Shown here piece after piece: positions 1 through 6,623 of a stretch of DNA of 64,000 bases. The translations under genes were made by a program, and so were the position numbers. The stretch is from Brevibacterium sp. CCUG 69071. Lineage in GTDB: Bacteria > Actinomycetota > Actinomycetes > Actinomycetales > Brevibacteriaceae. The notes under the pieces are model-generated. The model was not told where the DNA came from and did no database searches. It worked only from the letters and a program-made list of their open reading frames with translations. Where the stretch lies: contig NZ_PGFV01000004.1 of assembly GCF_021023135.1 (NCBI RefSeq), positions 248,001-312,000 of the forward strand, given 5' to 3'. The first letter of the stretch is position 1. The number at the start of each line of letters is the position of its first letter.

Positions 1-60
1 CACGGCGAGTTCGTCGATGAGGTCGAGCAGTTGTCGGCGAGTGTCTGCGCTGTCGGTCAT
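1..60 (-). CDS. N-terminus of a leftward gene, possibly orotate phosphoribosyltransferase
   Basis: Reading leftward from an ATG at 60 there are 20 open codons to the window edge (MTDSADTRRQLLDLIDELAV). This resembles the first helix of actinobacterial PyrE proteins, which begin with a short leader and continue into a KAVVHGxVTLSSG segment that lies outside the window. In mycobacteria pyrE sits close to clpB, and clpB is 19 kb away here, which is weak support. Twenty residues cannot fix a family, so the product name is a guess. The presence of a start codon and an open frame is what is actually seen. Confidence 0.4.
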   Translation of the reverse strand, partial: MTDSADTRRQLLDLIDELAV

Positions 61-130
61 GGCCCCCAGTCTAAACTGCCGCACCCGCAGAGCCATCCAG
101 CGGTGTCACAGGGTCAATGGCGAATCGGCT

Positions 131-212
131 GCGTGAGGATTTCGCCCGCGGCTGCAGCCGCGGTGTGTCCGTGCTCACCGAACGACGGCGTGAGGATTCG
201 CCCGCGGCTGCG
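131..212 (+). repeat. Direct repeat carrying the ECF-type -35 region
   Basis: A 25-base segment starting GCGTGAGGATT and running into CGCCCGCGGCTGC occurs at 131-155 and again, one base shorter in its T run, at 188-212. Only the second copy continues into the CGTACC -10-like element. The first therefore looks like a partial promoter duplication or a second, weaker binding site. Confidence 0.6.
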
Positions 213-220
213 TCCGTACC
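194..220 (+). promoter_or_regulatory. Putative ECF sigma promoter of the GlsB-like gene
   Basis: GGATT (194-198), a 16-base spacer and CGTACC (215-220) match the general ECF layout of a GGA-type -35 and a CGT-type -10. The same arrangement, with long flanking identity (GTGAGGATTC, CTGCGTC, GTACC, ATGTCA), precedes the Asp23 operon at 2293-2319. The likely reader is the ECF sigma factor encoded at 1613-2176. Assignment to that sigma factor is inference. Confidence 0.6.
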
Positions 221-333
221 AATGTCATAAAGAATGAGAGTCGGACGTCTCGCAGTTCGAGAAACGGCTCTACCATTGGAAACAGAACCGACCGACAAGG
301 CCGGTTACCGAACACTGAAGGGACGTGAGCACC

Positions 334-606
334 ATGGGTTTCATCGCATATCTGATCCTCGGACTCATCGCCGGAGCCATTGCCAAGGCCATCCTGCCCG
401 GTAAGCAAGGCGGCGGCTGGATCGCCACACTCATCCTCGGCGTCATCGGCGCGATGGTCGGCGGGTGGATCGGCGGCGCCGTCTTCGGCGCGGAGATGGA
501 CAAGTTCTTCTCGCTCTCCACCTGGCTGTGCGCCATCGGCGGTTCGCTGATCGTCCTCGTCATCTGGGGACTCATCACCGGTCGATCGAAGAAGACCGCA
601 GCCTGA
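334..606 (+). CDS. GlsB/YeaQ/YmgE family stress-response membrane protein
   Basis: A 90-residue, very hydrophobic protein with three predicted membrane helices and the Gly-rich pattern of the transglycosylase-associated/GlsB family: GLIAGAIAKAILPGKQGGGW followed by ILGVIGAMVGGWIGG. Family members are small inner-membrane proteins induced by envelope or general stress; a biochemical activity is not known. I chose ATG 334 because the GAAGGGA ribosome site (317-323) is about ten bases upstream. The in-frame GTG at 325 almost touches that site. Expression probably comes from the ECF-type promoter at 194-220, which links it to the Asp23 genes downstream. Confidence 0.85.
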   Translation: MGFIAYLILGLIAGAIAKAILPGKQGGGWIATLILGVIGAMVGGWIGGAVFGAEMDKFFSLSTWLCAIGGSLIVLVIWGLITGRSKKTAA

Positions 607-620
607 GCCTCACCGCACAC

Positions 621-691
621 CGAAGCGGCCCCCTCCGAAGTTCGCGTCCTGCCTGACAGCGGGACCGCGAGCCGAGGAGGGGGCCGTTTCG
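621..691. terminator. Bidirectional hairpin terminator
   Basis: Sixteen-base arms, CGAAGCGGCCCCCTCC and GGAGGGGGCCGTTTCG, pair with one G-T wobble around a 39-base loop. It lies between the convergent GlsB gene and the leftward Asp23-like/sigma operon, so it can serve both. Confidence 0.6.
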
Positions 692-769
692 CGTCGTGGC
701 AGCTCTTCAGCGGCGTTCGCGATGCAGTGTCCGCGGCCGAGGCGGCTCAGTGTCCGCGACTGGCGTGCC

Positions 770-1129
770 TCAGTGTCCGCGGGTGACGACGCGGAGGTCG
801 ATCTCGAGTTCGCCGAGAGGCTCCTCGGTGCCGGCGACGAGATCGACCTCGATGACGGCGAAGATCTCATCGACGATCTCGGTGACGGGGCGGCTGTCAT
901 CGAGGTGGGCGTCGACACGCACCCGCACTCCCCCGGCCGTCCGGGAGACATCGACGCCGACCGGCACTCCACCGGATCGTCGCAGCACTCGCGCCGTCGC
1001 GGTGGCGACGATGTAGCGCAGGCTCGGAGCCAGGGCGGTGACTCCGTCGACTCCAGTCACGGAATCGGTCAGACGCTGGGAGATCGCCGTCTCGTCGAAG
1101 TCCCCATCGGCAGTCTGTTCAGTCAACAT
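770..1129 (-). CDS. Asp23-like small protein, last gene of the sigma operon
   Basis: A 119-residue soluble protein with the alternating pattern of an Asp23/Gls24 fold: a helix, then strands GVPVGVDVSRTAGGVRVRVDAHLDD, a helix RPVTEIVDEIFAVIEV and a final strand ending near DLRVVTRG. ATG 1129 overlaps the end of the upstream gene by 11 bases; an in-frame ATG lies at 1135. It is the third gene of a leftward sigma / Asp23-like / Asp23-like operon. Asp23 proteins bind AmaP-type membrane anchors in Staphylococcus, so it may join the envelope complex encoded by the divergent operon. The family match is remote and the role is inferred from context. Confidence 0.65.
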   Translation of the reverse strand: MLTEQTADGDFDETAISQRLTDSVTGVDGVTALAPSLRYIVATATARVLRRSGGVPVGVDVSRTAGGVRVRVDAHLDDSRPVTEIVDEIFAVIEVDLVAGTEEPLGELEIDLRVVTRGH

Positions 1130-1616
1130 ACACATCCTCGGCGACGATATCGATGGTGGTCGCTGGGATCCCCAGCTGGGAGACCAGCGCTTCGGCCACT
1201 TTGGTGCGGACCACCTCGGCGGTGGGAGTGAAAGATACGCCCGCACGCATGGCCACAGTCAGGGACACCTCCGCGGCAGAGCCCTGCGGCTCCCCCGCCG
1301 GTGTCACCTCGACGCTGCGGGCACGGATGCCGTCGACCGCGTCGACGGCGTCGCGGACGATCGAGCGCACCGAGGCGTCGGCGATCGCAAAGGGATTCCC
1401 GCGCTCGGTGGTCAGTCGGGTCGCGGGACCGCGGCGGATGTCCTCGCGCACGATCTTCAGGATCCGTTCGCGCACCCCAGCCGTGTCGTCCGGGCCGGGT
1501 TCGAAGCTGTCCATGTACTCATCGATGACGTCGCGCAGATGGGAGTCGGAGTTCCATTCGAGCTCGACCTCCCCGGGATCCGGCAGATCACCGGAACCGT
1601 CGTTTGGGCCGCTCAT
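1119..1616 (-). CDS. Asp23-like protein translationally coupled to the ECF sigma factor
   Basis: A 165-residue protein. Residues 1-75 are acidic and helical (DLPDPGEVELEWNSDSHL, then VRERILKIVREDIRRG). The C-terminal half looks like an Asp23 domain: SVRSIVRDAVDAVDGIRARSV, strands AEVSLTVAMRAGV, helix TAEVVRTKVAEALV and strand TTIDIVAEDVYVD. Its ATG (1616) overlaps the sigma stop as ATGA, the position an anti-sigma gene usually takes. There is no zinc-binding HxxxCxxC anti-sigma motif and no membrane segment. Either the acidic N-terminal half binds the sigma factor or the protein simply belongs to the same stress response. The function is unproven. Confidence 0.65.
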   Translation of the reverse strand: MSGPNDGSGDLPDPGEVELEWNSDSHLRDVIDEYMDSFEPGPDDTAGVRERILKIVREDIRRGPATRLTTERGNPFAIADASVRSIVRDAVDAVDGIRARSVEVTPAGEPQGSAAEVSLTVAMRAGVSFTPTAEVVRTKVAEALVSQLGIPATTIDIVAEDVYVD

Positions 1617-2176
1617 ATCCATCCTTCCATCCCCTCGGCAATGGCGACGCGGGCCCGGTGGATGCGGCCGCGCACGCTGCCCTCGCTGATTCCCAGGGTA
1701 GTGGCCACCTCGGAGTAGCTGAGTCCTTCCAACTGGTGGAGCACCCAGGTTACACGCTGCTCCGACGAAAGCGTCTGGATCACCTGCGAGAAATGCTGCA
1801 GGGCCGTGCGCGCCTCGACGGAGTTCTCCACCGAGGCGGTCCCATCGGCGTGATGGCCCATGTCCGCGGGATCCTGCGCCTCCGCCGGGCGGGCCATCCT
1901 GCGGCGCAGCACGTCCGTGCACCGATTCGAAGCCATCCGGTAGATCCAGGTGCCGAAAGCGGCCGGTTCGGCCAGAGCGGTCAGCGACTTCCACGCCTGC
2001 ACGAGCGTGTCCTGGACGACGTCCTCGGCATCCTGCTTGTCACCGAGCGTGCGCCAGGCGAACCGAAGCAGCTTCGTCTCGTAACGATCGACGAGCGCTT
2101 CGAAGGCCTCGATATCACCTTCCCTGGCGCGCACGACGAGGGTGACGATGTCGAATCGATCATCTTCCCTTGCCAT
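1613..2176 (-). CDS. ECF-type RNA polymerase sigma factor
   Basis: A sigma-70 region 2 domain (AREGDIEAFEALVDRYETKL, then DAEDVVQDTLVQAWKSL) and a region 4 helix-turn-helix (LSSEQRVTWVLHQLEGLSYS, then EVATTLGISEGSVRGRIHRAR) sit in about 187 residues, with no region 1 or 3. This is the ECF layout. The start is uncertain: ATG 2176, or GTG codons at 2182 or 2194; none has a convincing ribosome site. It is first in a leftward operon with two Asp23-like genes and divergent from the Asp23/AmaP operon. Shared promoter motifs at 194 and 2293 suggest it controls the envelope-stress genes on both sides. Confidence 0.92.
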   Translation of the reverse strand: MAREDDRFDIVTLVVRAREGDIEAFEALVDRYETKLLRFAWRTLGDKQDAEDVVQDTLVQAWKSLTALAEPAAFGTWIYRMASNRCTDVLRRRMARPAEAQDPADMGHHADGTASVENSVEARTALQHFSQVIQTLSSEQRVTWVLHQLEGLSYSEVATTLGISEGSVRGRIHRARVAIAEGMEGWI

Positions 2177-2292
2177 GATCACATCGTATGTCACCAGGAG
2201 CGATGTGAACAGACTCCAGACGAAGTGGATCGGGCGCGCCCGCCCAACCCCTCGTTCCGAAGTTCTCAGAAAAATTCTGCGAAACCGCGTGA

Positions 2293-2319
2293 GGATTCCT
2301 CGGCACCTGCGTCTGTACC
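2293..2319 (+). promoter_or_regulatory. Putative ECF sigma promoter of the Asp23/AmaP operon
   Basis: GGATT (2293-2297), a 16-base spacer and TGTACC (2314-2319) lie 35 bases upstream of the Asp23 start. The surrounding bases match the promoter at 194-220 over most of about 38 positions, although the two regions are otherwise unrelated. Confidence 0.6.
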
Positions 2320-2353
2320 GATGTCAGCACCCCTCAAGCGAAAAGGAAGAACG

Positions 2354-2815
2354 ATGCCTGAAGCTCAGCAGACCACCAAGACCCAGCCGACCACTGCCGA
2401 TGACGTGCGCAGCCCGCTCGTGACCGATATGGGCAACACCACCATCGCCGAGAACGTCGTTGCCAAGCTCACCGGCATCGCCGCTCGCGAGGTCCCCGGC
2501 GTCTACGGAATGGGCAATGCCGCACGCCGCGCCTTCGATACCCTCACCGACCGCATCCCCGGCTCGCAGACCAACGTCTCCGGCGGAGTCTCGGTGGAGA
2601 AGGGCGAGAAGCAGACCGCGATCGACCTGACCATCGTCGTCGAGTACGGAACCTCGATCGTCGATGTCGCCGAGGCGATCCGCCGCAACGTCATCCGCGC
2701 CGTCGAGCAGGGCACCGGACTCCAGGTCGTCGAGGTCAACATCGACGTCACCGATGTCCACCTGCCCGAAGAGGACGACGATCAGCCTGCCTCGGACGCA
2801 CCCGAACTCAACTGA
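2354..2815 (+). CDS. Asp23/Gls24 family envelope stress response protein
   Basis: A 153-residue protein. After a Gln/Thr-rich disordered N-terminus (1-25) it has the family signature: GNTTIAENVVAKLTGIAARE, then VPGVYGMG, strands VSVEKGEKQTAIDLTIVVEY, helix IVDVAEAIRRNVIRAVEQGT and strand VNIDVTDVHLPEED. In Firmicutes such proteins are abundant, alkaline-shock-induced and tethered to the membrane by AmaP. AAAGGAAGA (2342-2350) is a good ribosome site for ATG 2354. It leads a five-gene rightward operon with a DUF2273-like peptide, another Asp23-like protein and two membrane anchors. Confidence 0.92.
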   Translation: MPEAQQTTKTQPTTADDVRSPLVTDMGNTTIAENVVAKLTGIAAREVPGVYGMGNAARRAFDTLTDRIPGSQTNVSGGVSVEKGEKQTAIDLTIVVEYGTSIVDVAEAIRRNVIRAVEQGTGLQVVEVNIDVTDVHLPEEDDDQPASDAPELN

Positions 2816-2853
2816 CCCACCATCCCATTGACCGCCTCGGCGGAAGGATTGTC

Positions 2854-3036
2854 ATGTCGAAAACACTCATCGGTCTCCTCGTCGGACTGACGCTGGGAAT
2901 CGTCGCGTACTTCGGAGGATTCCTCGCGTTCCTCGTCGTCGCGATCTGCGGCGGGCTCGGCCTGGTCGTCGGCCTCGTGCTCGACGGTCGCCTCGACCTC
3001 AACGCCCTCAGCTCCCGTTCGACCACTCGGAGGTAG
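2854..3036 (+). CDS. DUF2273-like small membrane protein
   Basis: Sixty residues with two hydrophobic helices (TLIGLLVGLTLGIVAYFGGF and LAFLVVAICGGLGLVVGLVL) and a basic C-terminus SSRSTTRR. DUF2273 proteins are short, Gly-rich membrane proteins found next to asp23 genes, which matches this position. A GGAAGG ribosome site precedes ATG 2854. The next gene starts four bases after the stop, so translation is probably coupled. The family assignment rests on size, topology and neighbourhood. Confidence 0.75.
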   Translation: MSKTLIGLLVGLTLGIVAYFGGFLAFLVVAICGGLGLVVGLVLDGRLDLNALSSRSTTRR

Positions 3037-3040
3037 GGCC

Positions 3041-3406
3041 GTGTCGTCACCTGGCACCCTGACGATCGCGGACAAGGTCGTCGAGAAGACCGCCTCGCAG
3101 ATCCTCAAGGGCCTGCCCGGAGTCGGCGGCACGACGTCCGGATTCCTCGGCATCGGTGCGAACTCGAGCCTGGAGAATCGACCGTCCGTGGACGTGACTC
3201 TCTCCGGTCGCAGCTGCACCCTCGCGGTGCAGCTGGGCCTGAGCTATCCGTCCTCCATCACCGAGGCGACCGAGACTGTGCGCGAACGCCTGAGCACCGA
3301 GGTCGAGCACCTCACCGGCGTCACCGTCCGTCAGGTCGATGTCGCCGTCCGGTGGCTCAAACCCGAGTCCGCTGCAGGCGGCCGCGGAGCAAGGAGTCTG
3401 GCATGA
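3041..3406 (+). CDS. Second Asp23-like envelope protein
   Basis: A 121-residue protein starting at GTG 3041. Helix GTLTIADKVVEKTASQILKG, the PGVGG segment and FLGIGANSS are followed by strands SVDVTLSGRSCTLAVQLGLS, helix ITEATETVRERLSTEVEHL and strand VTVRQVDVAVRWL. This is the full Asp23 order, diverged from the first gene of the operon. Its stop overlaps the next start as ATGA (3403-3406). Two different Asp23 paralogues in one operon suggest a heteromeric complex on the membrane anchors encoded downstream; that is inference. Confidence 0.82.
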   Translation: MSSPGTLTIADKVVEKTASQILKGLPGVGGTTSGFLGIGANSSLENRPSVDVTLSGRSCTLAVQLGLSYPSSITEATETVRERLSTEVEHLTGVTVRQVDVAVRWLKPESAAGGRGARSLA

Positions 3407-3972
3407 GCACACGTCTTCTGCGCACCCGACCGGCCCGCGTGGTTCCTGCCGTCATCCTCGCGATCGTGCTGCTGCTTCTGGCAACAGCACTCGGTTGGAT
3501 CGGCGTCGCGGCGATCGTCGCCACCGGGACCATCGACTCCGCCATGAACTCGGGCTACCCCGGACTCGACGCGCTCGGCACCCTGAACTGGGGTGCGGCC
3601 GCGGTCATCGGCGTCGGTGTGGTCCTGACAGTGCTCGGATTCGTCTTCGTCATCGCAGGCATCTCCCCCGGTGCCCGTCGCCTCAGCGACTATCGGGCGG
3701 AGCCTGCCGAACACATCGGACGCTTCGAGGTGGCACTGCCCACCTCGGCGCTGTCGAACCTCGCGGCTGCCGCCGCGGATTCGGTCGACGGCGTGTCCAG
3801 TGTCCGCGCGGCATCGAATGCGAAGTCGACGATCGTGACGTTCTCGACCCCGGTCCGGGACAACGCCCCGATCCGTGACGAAGTCGAGGCCGCGGTCCGG
3901 GAGCGCTTCGAATCCATCTCCTTCGACCGCACCCCGACGGTCAAGGTCCACGCACTCAGGAGGCAGGCATGA
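3403..3972 (+). CDS. AmaP-like/DUF6286 membrane protein of the Asp23 operon
   Basis: About 189 residues. Two N-terminal membrane helices (VVPAVILAIVLLLLATALGW and AAVIGVGVVLTVLGFVFVIA, with a loop between) are followed by a cytoplasmic alpha/beta domain of about 100 residues. That domain has Asp23-like repeats: FEVALPTSALSNLAAAAADS, VDGVSSVRAAS, IVTFSTPV, EVEAAVRERFESI. This is the topology of AmaP and DUF6286 anchors. ATG 3403 overlaps the previous stop, and the next start (3969) overlaps this stop. It probably holds the soluble Asp23 proteins at the membrane. Confidence 0.78.
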   Translation: MSTRLLRTRPARVVPAVILAIVLLLLATALGWIGVAAIVATGTIDSAMNSGYPGLDALGTLNWGAAAVIGVGVVLTVLGFVFVIAGISPGARRLSDYRAEPAEHIGRFEVALPTSALSNLAAAAADSVDGVSSVRAASNAKSTIVTFSTPVRDNAPIRDEVEAAVRERFESISFDRTPTVKVHALRRQA

Positions 3973-4562
3973 GACGAATGGCAGCAGGTGCCAACCGCAC
4001 CGGCCTGATCATCATCGGACTGCTGTTGACTCTCGGTGGGCTGGCCATCCTCGCGATCGGCTTCGGCCTCGCCGAGGCGGTCGTCCCCGGGCTCGGCGCG
4101 CAGTCCGACCTGCAGCCGGTGGCCGGAGTCTTCGCCCTCCCGTTCTCGGCGCTGCTTGCGCTGGTCGCGGCCATCATCCTCGCCGTCATCGGGCTGCGCT
4201 GGCTGGCCGCCCAGATCCCACGCAAGGACGCCGCGAAACCGCTGCGACTCCAGCGCGATGCCCGCACCGGCGTGACCACGGTGACCGCGAACGTCATCGC
4301 CGAGGCGGTCGCCGAGGACCTCGAAGCCACCCCCGAGGTCGTCGACGCCGAGGCGATTCTGCGCGGCAGTGCGAAACAGCCCGAACTCGTCCTCCACGTC
4401 GATGTCGACGAACGCGCCGACATCGATGCGGTGGTCACCGACATCGCACAGCGCGTCACCCGCAACTGCGCCGAGGCGCTCGGCTCTCCGCTGGCCACCG
4501 TGGCCGTCGAGGTCGGGATCGCCCGCACGAAACAGCGCCGGCAGCGCAGCGTCTCCCTGTGA
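3969..4562 (+). CDS. AmaP-like alkaline shock membrane anchor
   Basis: A 197-residue protein. Membrane helices at about 11-35 (TGLIIIGLLLTLGGLAILAI) and 55-80 (ALLALVAAIILAVIGLRWLA) are followed by a cytoplasmic domain with the anchor pattern: TTVTANVIAEAVAEDLEATP, then ELVLHVDVDERADIDAVVTD, then ATVAVEVGIAR. It is a diverged partner of the preceding gene and ends the operon. A GC-rich hairpin follows at 4627-4661. In Staphylococcus one AmaP tethers Asp23; here two anchors match the two Asp23-like proteins. Confidence 0.78.
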   Translation: MRRMAAGANRTGLIIIGLLLTLGGLAILAIGFGLAEAVVPGLGAQSDLQPVAGVFALPFSALLALVAAIILAVIGLRWLAAQIPRKDAAKPLRLQRDARTGVTTVTANVIAEAVAEDLEATPEVVDAEAILRGSAKQPELVLHVDVDERADIDAVVTDIAQRVTRNCAEALGSPLATVAVEVGIARTKQRRQRSVSL

Positions 4563-4626
4563 GCGCGGCGGCGCGAGCTGTGAGCGCTGAGAACGCGAGC
4601 CATTGCGGGCATCTGTGAATGACAAA

Positions 4627-4661
4627 GACCCCGGGGCGCGTAATCGCGACATCCCGGGGTC
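4627..4661 (+). terminator. Hairpin terminator after the Asp23 operon
   Basis: Perfect nine-base arms GACCCCGGG (4627-4635) and CCCGGGGTC (4653-4661) with a 17-base loop. There is no T run, as is common for actinobacterial hairpins. Confidence 0.55.
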
Positions 4662-4913
4662 CTCGCAGCACTCCCCTCGAGTACCCGGACGCATCCCCAT
4701 ACGTCCGTTATGTTCACCCGATCCCCACCGGGCGAACACCACAATTTGACCACACTTCGAGGCCGCTTGTAAAGATTGACCAGATCACTTCTGCACACCG
4801 GTGAGTGCGATTCTGCACAGTTCGTGCGCAGATATGCGCTGGTCAGAGCCACTGCCGCAGGTGATTTACGCCTCAACTTCCCACGCCTGTCGTAACCCGG
4901 ACCTCCGCTGACC
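4662..4913. other. Convergent intergenic gap without a recognised gene
   Basis: With the preceding terminator this makes a 351-base gap between two convergent genes. It holds a hairpin (arms 4711-4720 and 4729-4738, one mismatch), a sigma-A-like promoter facing right (TTGACC 4746-4751, 18-base spacer, TAAAGA 4770-4775), and further pairings just downstream: TGACCA 4777-4782 with TGGTCA 4840-4845, and GCGCA-GATA-TGCGC at 4826-4839. No open reading frame with a ribosome site is evident. A small or antisense RNA is possible. Confidence 0.35.
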
Positions 4914-5687
4914 TCAGTCTTCGCGCCGGCGTCCGAAGGCGAAGCCGGCCGAACCCCGACGGATCAGTCGGCGCGGGACGAAGGGCACCACCCGCGCGGC
5001 CAGAGAGTACGTGATTCCGGGAACCGAGACGGTTCTGCCCCGACGGGCGTCGCGCAGCGACTCGGCGACGACCTGTCGGACGCTCAGCCAGATCCAGTCG
5101 GGACCGCTGCGCTCGACTCCGAGCCGCTGATGGAACTCGGTCTTGATGAATCCGGGCAGCACCGCGGTGACGGTCACGGGTGTGCCGCGCAGCTCGCCGG
5201 CGAGCGCCTCGGTGAAGACCAGTGTCGACATCTTCGCGGCCGCGTACAGACCCATCGTCGTCACGGCCGCCATCGAGGAGACATTGACGATGCCGCCGCG
5301 GCCGCGATCCCGCATCCGTCTCGCTGCCGCCAGGGACAGCTCCCTCACCGCACCGACTAAGACCGTGTCCTGGTCTCGCAGCTCCTCGGGCGTGGATTCG
5401 AGCAGCCTGTGCTTGAGCCCGTAGCCGGCGTTGTTGATGAGGACGTCGACCCGACTCTGTTCGATCACGGCGACGACCGCGTCGATTCCGGTGCGGGTCG
5501 AGAGGTCGGCCACGACCACCTCGGCGCGGATCCGATGCTCGGACTCGAGCCTCTCCGCGAGCTCTCGCAGACGCTCCTCGCTGCGGGCGACGAGGACGAG
5601 GTCATAGCCGTCGGCGGCGAGGTTGTGGGCGTACCCGCGTCCGAGACCGGAGGAGGCTCCGGTGATGAGAGCGCGCGGGCGCATCAT
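4914..5687 (-). CDS. SDR family NAD(P)-dependent oxidoreductase
   Basis: A 257-residue classical short-chain dehydrogenase. It has the cofactor loop ITGASSGLGRG near the N-terminus, NNAGYG, the catalytic Ser in IVNVSSMAA, and the active-site YAAAK. The ARS after the second strand, rather than an acidic residue, suggests NADP preference. The C-terminus is basic (RRLIRRGSAGFAFGRRRED), which may favour membrane or lipid contact. ATG 5687 overlaps the stop of the thioesterase gene upstream. The pairing with an acyl-CoA thioesterase points to fatty-acyl or ketoacyl substrates; the substrate is unknown. Confidence 0.88.
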   Translation of the reverse strand: MMRPRALITGASSGLGRGYAHNLAADGYDLVLVARSEERLRELAERLESEHRIRAEVVVADLSTRTGIDAVVAVIEQSRVDVLINNAGYGLKHRLLESTPEELRDQDTVLVGAVRELSLAAARRMRDRGRGGIVNVSSMAAVTTMGLYAAAKMSTLVFTEALAGELRGTPVTVTAVLPGFIKTEFHQRLGVERSGPDWIWLSVRQVVAESLRDARRGRTVSVPGITYSLAARVVPFVPRRLIRRGSAGFAFGRRRED

Positions 5688-6508
5688 TTCGCGCCTTGGC
5701 CCAGCCGCACCGTCAGCGACTGTGCGGCGGTCCCGATCGGACCGCTGACATCGCTGAGCACTGTCGTCGTCTCACCCACGCCGGTCGGACCGAAGGCCAC
5801 CTTCGTCTCGAAGCCGACCCATTCGGGTTCGGGCACGCGGGTGAGGTGGATCGTCAGGTCGACATTGGGGAAGAAGGTCGTCCGCGGATCCTCACGCACG
5901 GCCAGTCCGTTGGCGGCGTCGACGAGCTTGACGAAGGCGGCGGTCGGCGGATCGATCTCCCCGTCGACGAGCGGATAGGGGGAGCGGACCCAGGACCGGG
6001 CATAGCCGGGGCGGGCATCGGCGGCCTGGTGACCCTCGAGAGAGCCGATGAACCCTCCGCCCCACCGCTGCTCCAACGCCATCTCCGGGACTTCGGACAC
6101 GGGCGGCAGCGTCGGCCATTCGTCTCCCTGCACCGTCGTGGTGTCGCCGGCCTGCAGCCTCCACACCCGGGCGCTGATGCTCACTCGGTCCCCGTGGCGC
6201 ATCGTCGCCTCGATGAGTTCGATGGTCCGACCCGGTCGGATCACGTCGACGTCGATGGTGAATTCGCCGGAATGGATGACGCCGAGGATGTCGAAGCTGA
6301 TCCGTGAGACCAGCTTGTCGCTGGGCAGTCGACGTTCGATCTCGGCGAGGACGAGACCGGAGGCCGGGGCCATGTGCTGCTCACCCGGCTGCCAGGCGCC
6401 CTGGCTGTGCAGGGTGGAGACCAGGCGGTCCTCCGCCAGTCGCACATAGTGGGAGTCCGGGACGGGTGCACCGTCGTGGCCGAGGTGATTGTTGGGTGCT
6501 TCAGGCAT
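5684..6508 (-). CDS. TesB-like double-hotdog acyl-CoA thioesterase family protein
   Basis: A 274-residue protein with two hotdog halves. The first has PASGLVLAEIERRLPSD, FDILGVIHSGEFTIDVDVIR, then TIELIEATMRHGDRVSISAR. The second has WVRSPYPLVDGE, AAFVKLVDAANG, DLTIHLTRVPEPEWVGFETK, ending in SLTVRLGQG. This is the arrangement of the actinobacterial thioesterase-like (4HBT_3) family. Such proteins usually hydrolyse medium or long acyl-CoAs, but catalytic residues vary and I cannot confirm them. It forms a two-gene operon with the downstream SDR through an ATGA overlap. Confidence 0.8.
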   Translation of the reverse strand: MPEAPNNHLGHDGAPVPDSHYVRLAEDRLVSTLHSQGAWQPGEQHMAPASGLVLAEIERRLPSDKLVSRISFDILGVIHSGEFTIDVDVIRPGRTIELIEATMRHGDRVSISARVWRLQAGDTTTVQGDEWPTLPPVSEVPEMALEQRWGGGFIGSLEGHQAADARPGYARSWVRSPYPLVDGEIDPPTAAFVKLVDAANGLAVREDPRTTFFPNVDLTIHLTRVPEPEWVGFETKVAFGPTGVGETTTVLSDVSGPIGTAAQSLTVRLGQGAK

Positions 6509-6623
6509 GTCTTCAGACTAACGGCCCCGGCCTGAGCGCAGCGCCTCGGGGAGGTCGTCCGCTTCTTCAGATGTGCCCGGGACGGAGCTTTTGCCCGGGG
6601 CTTCCACCGCTTAGGGTGGGAGG

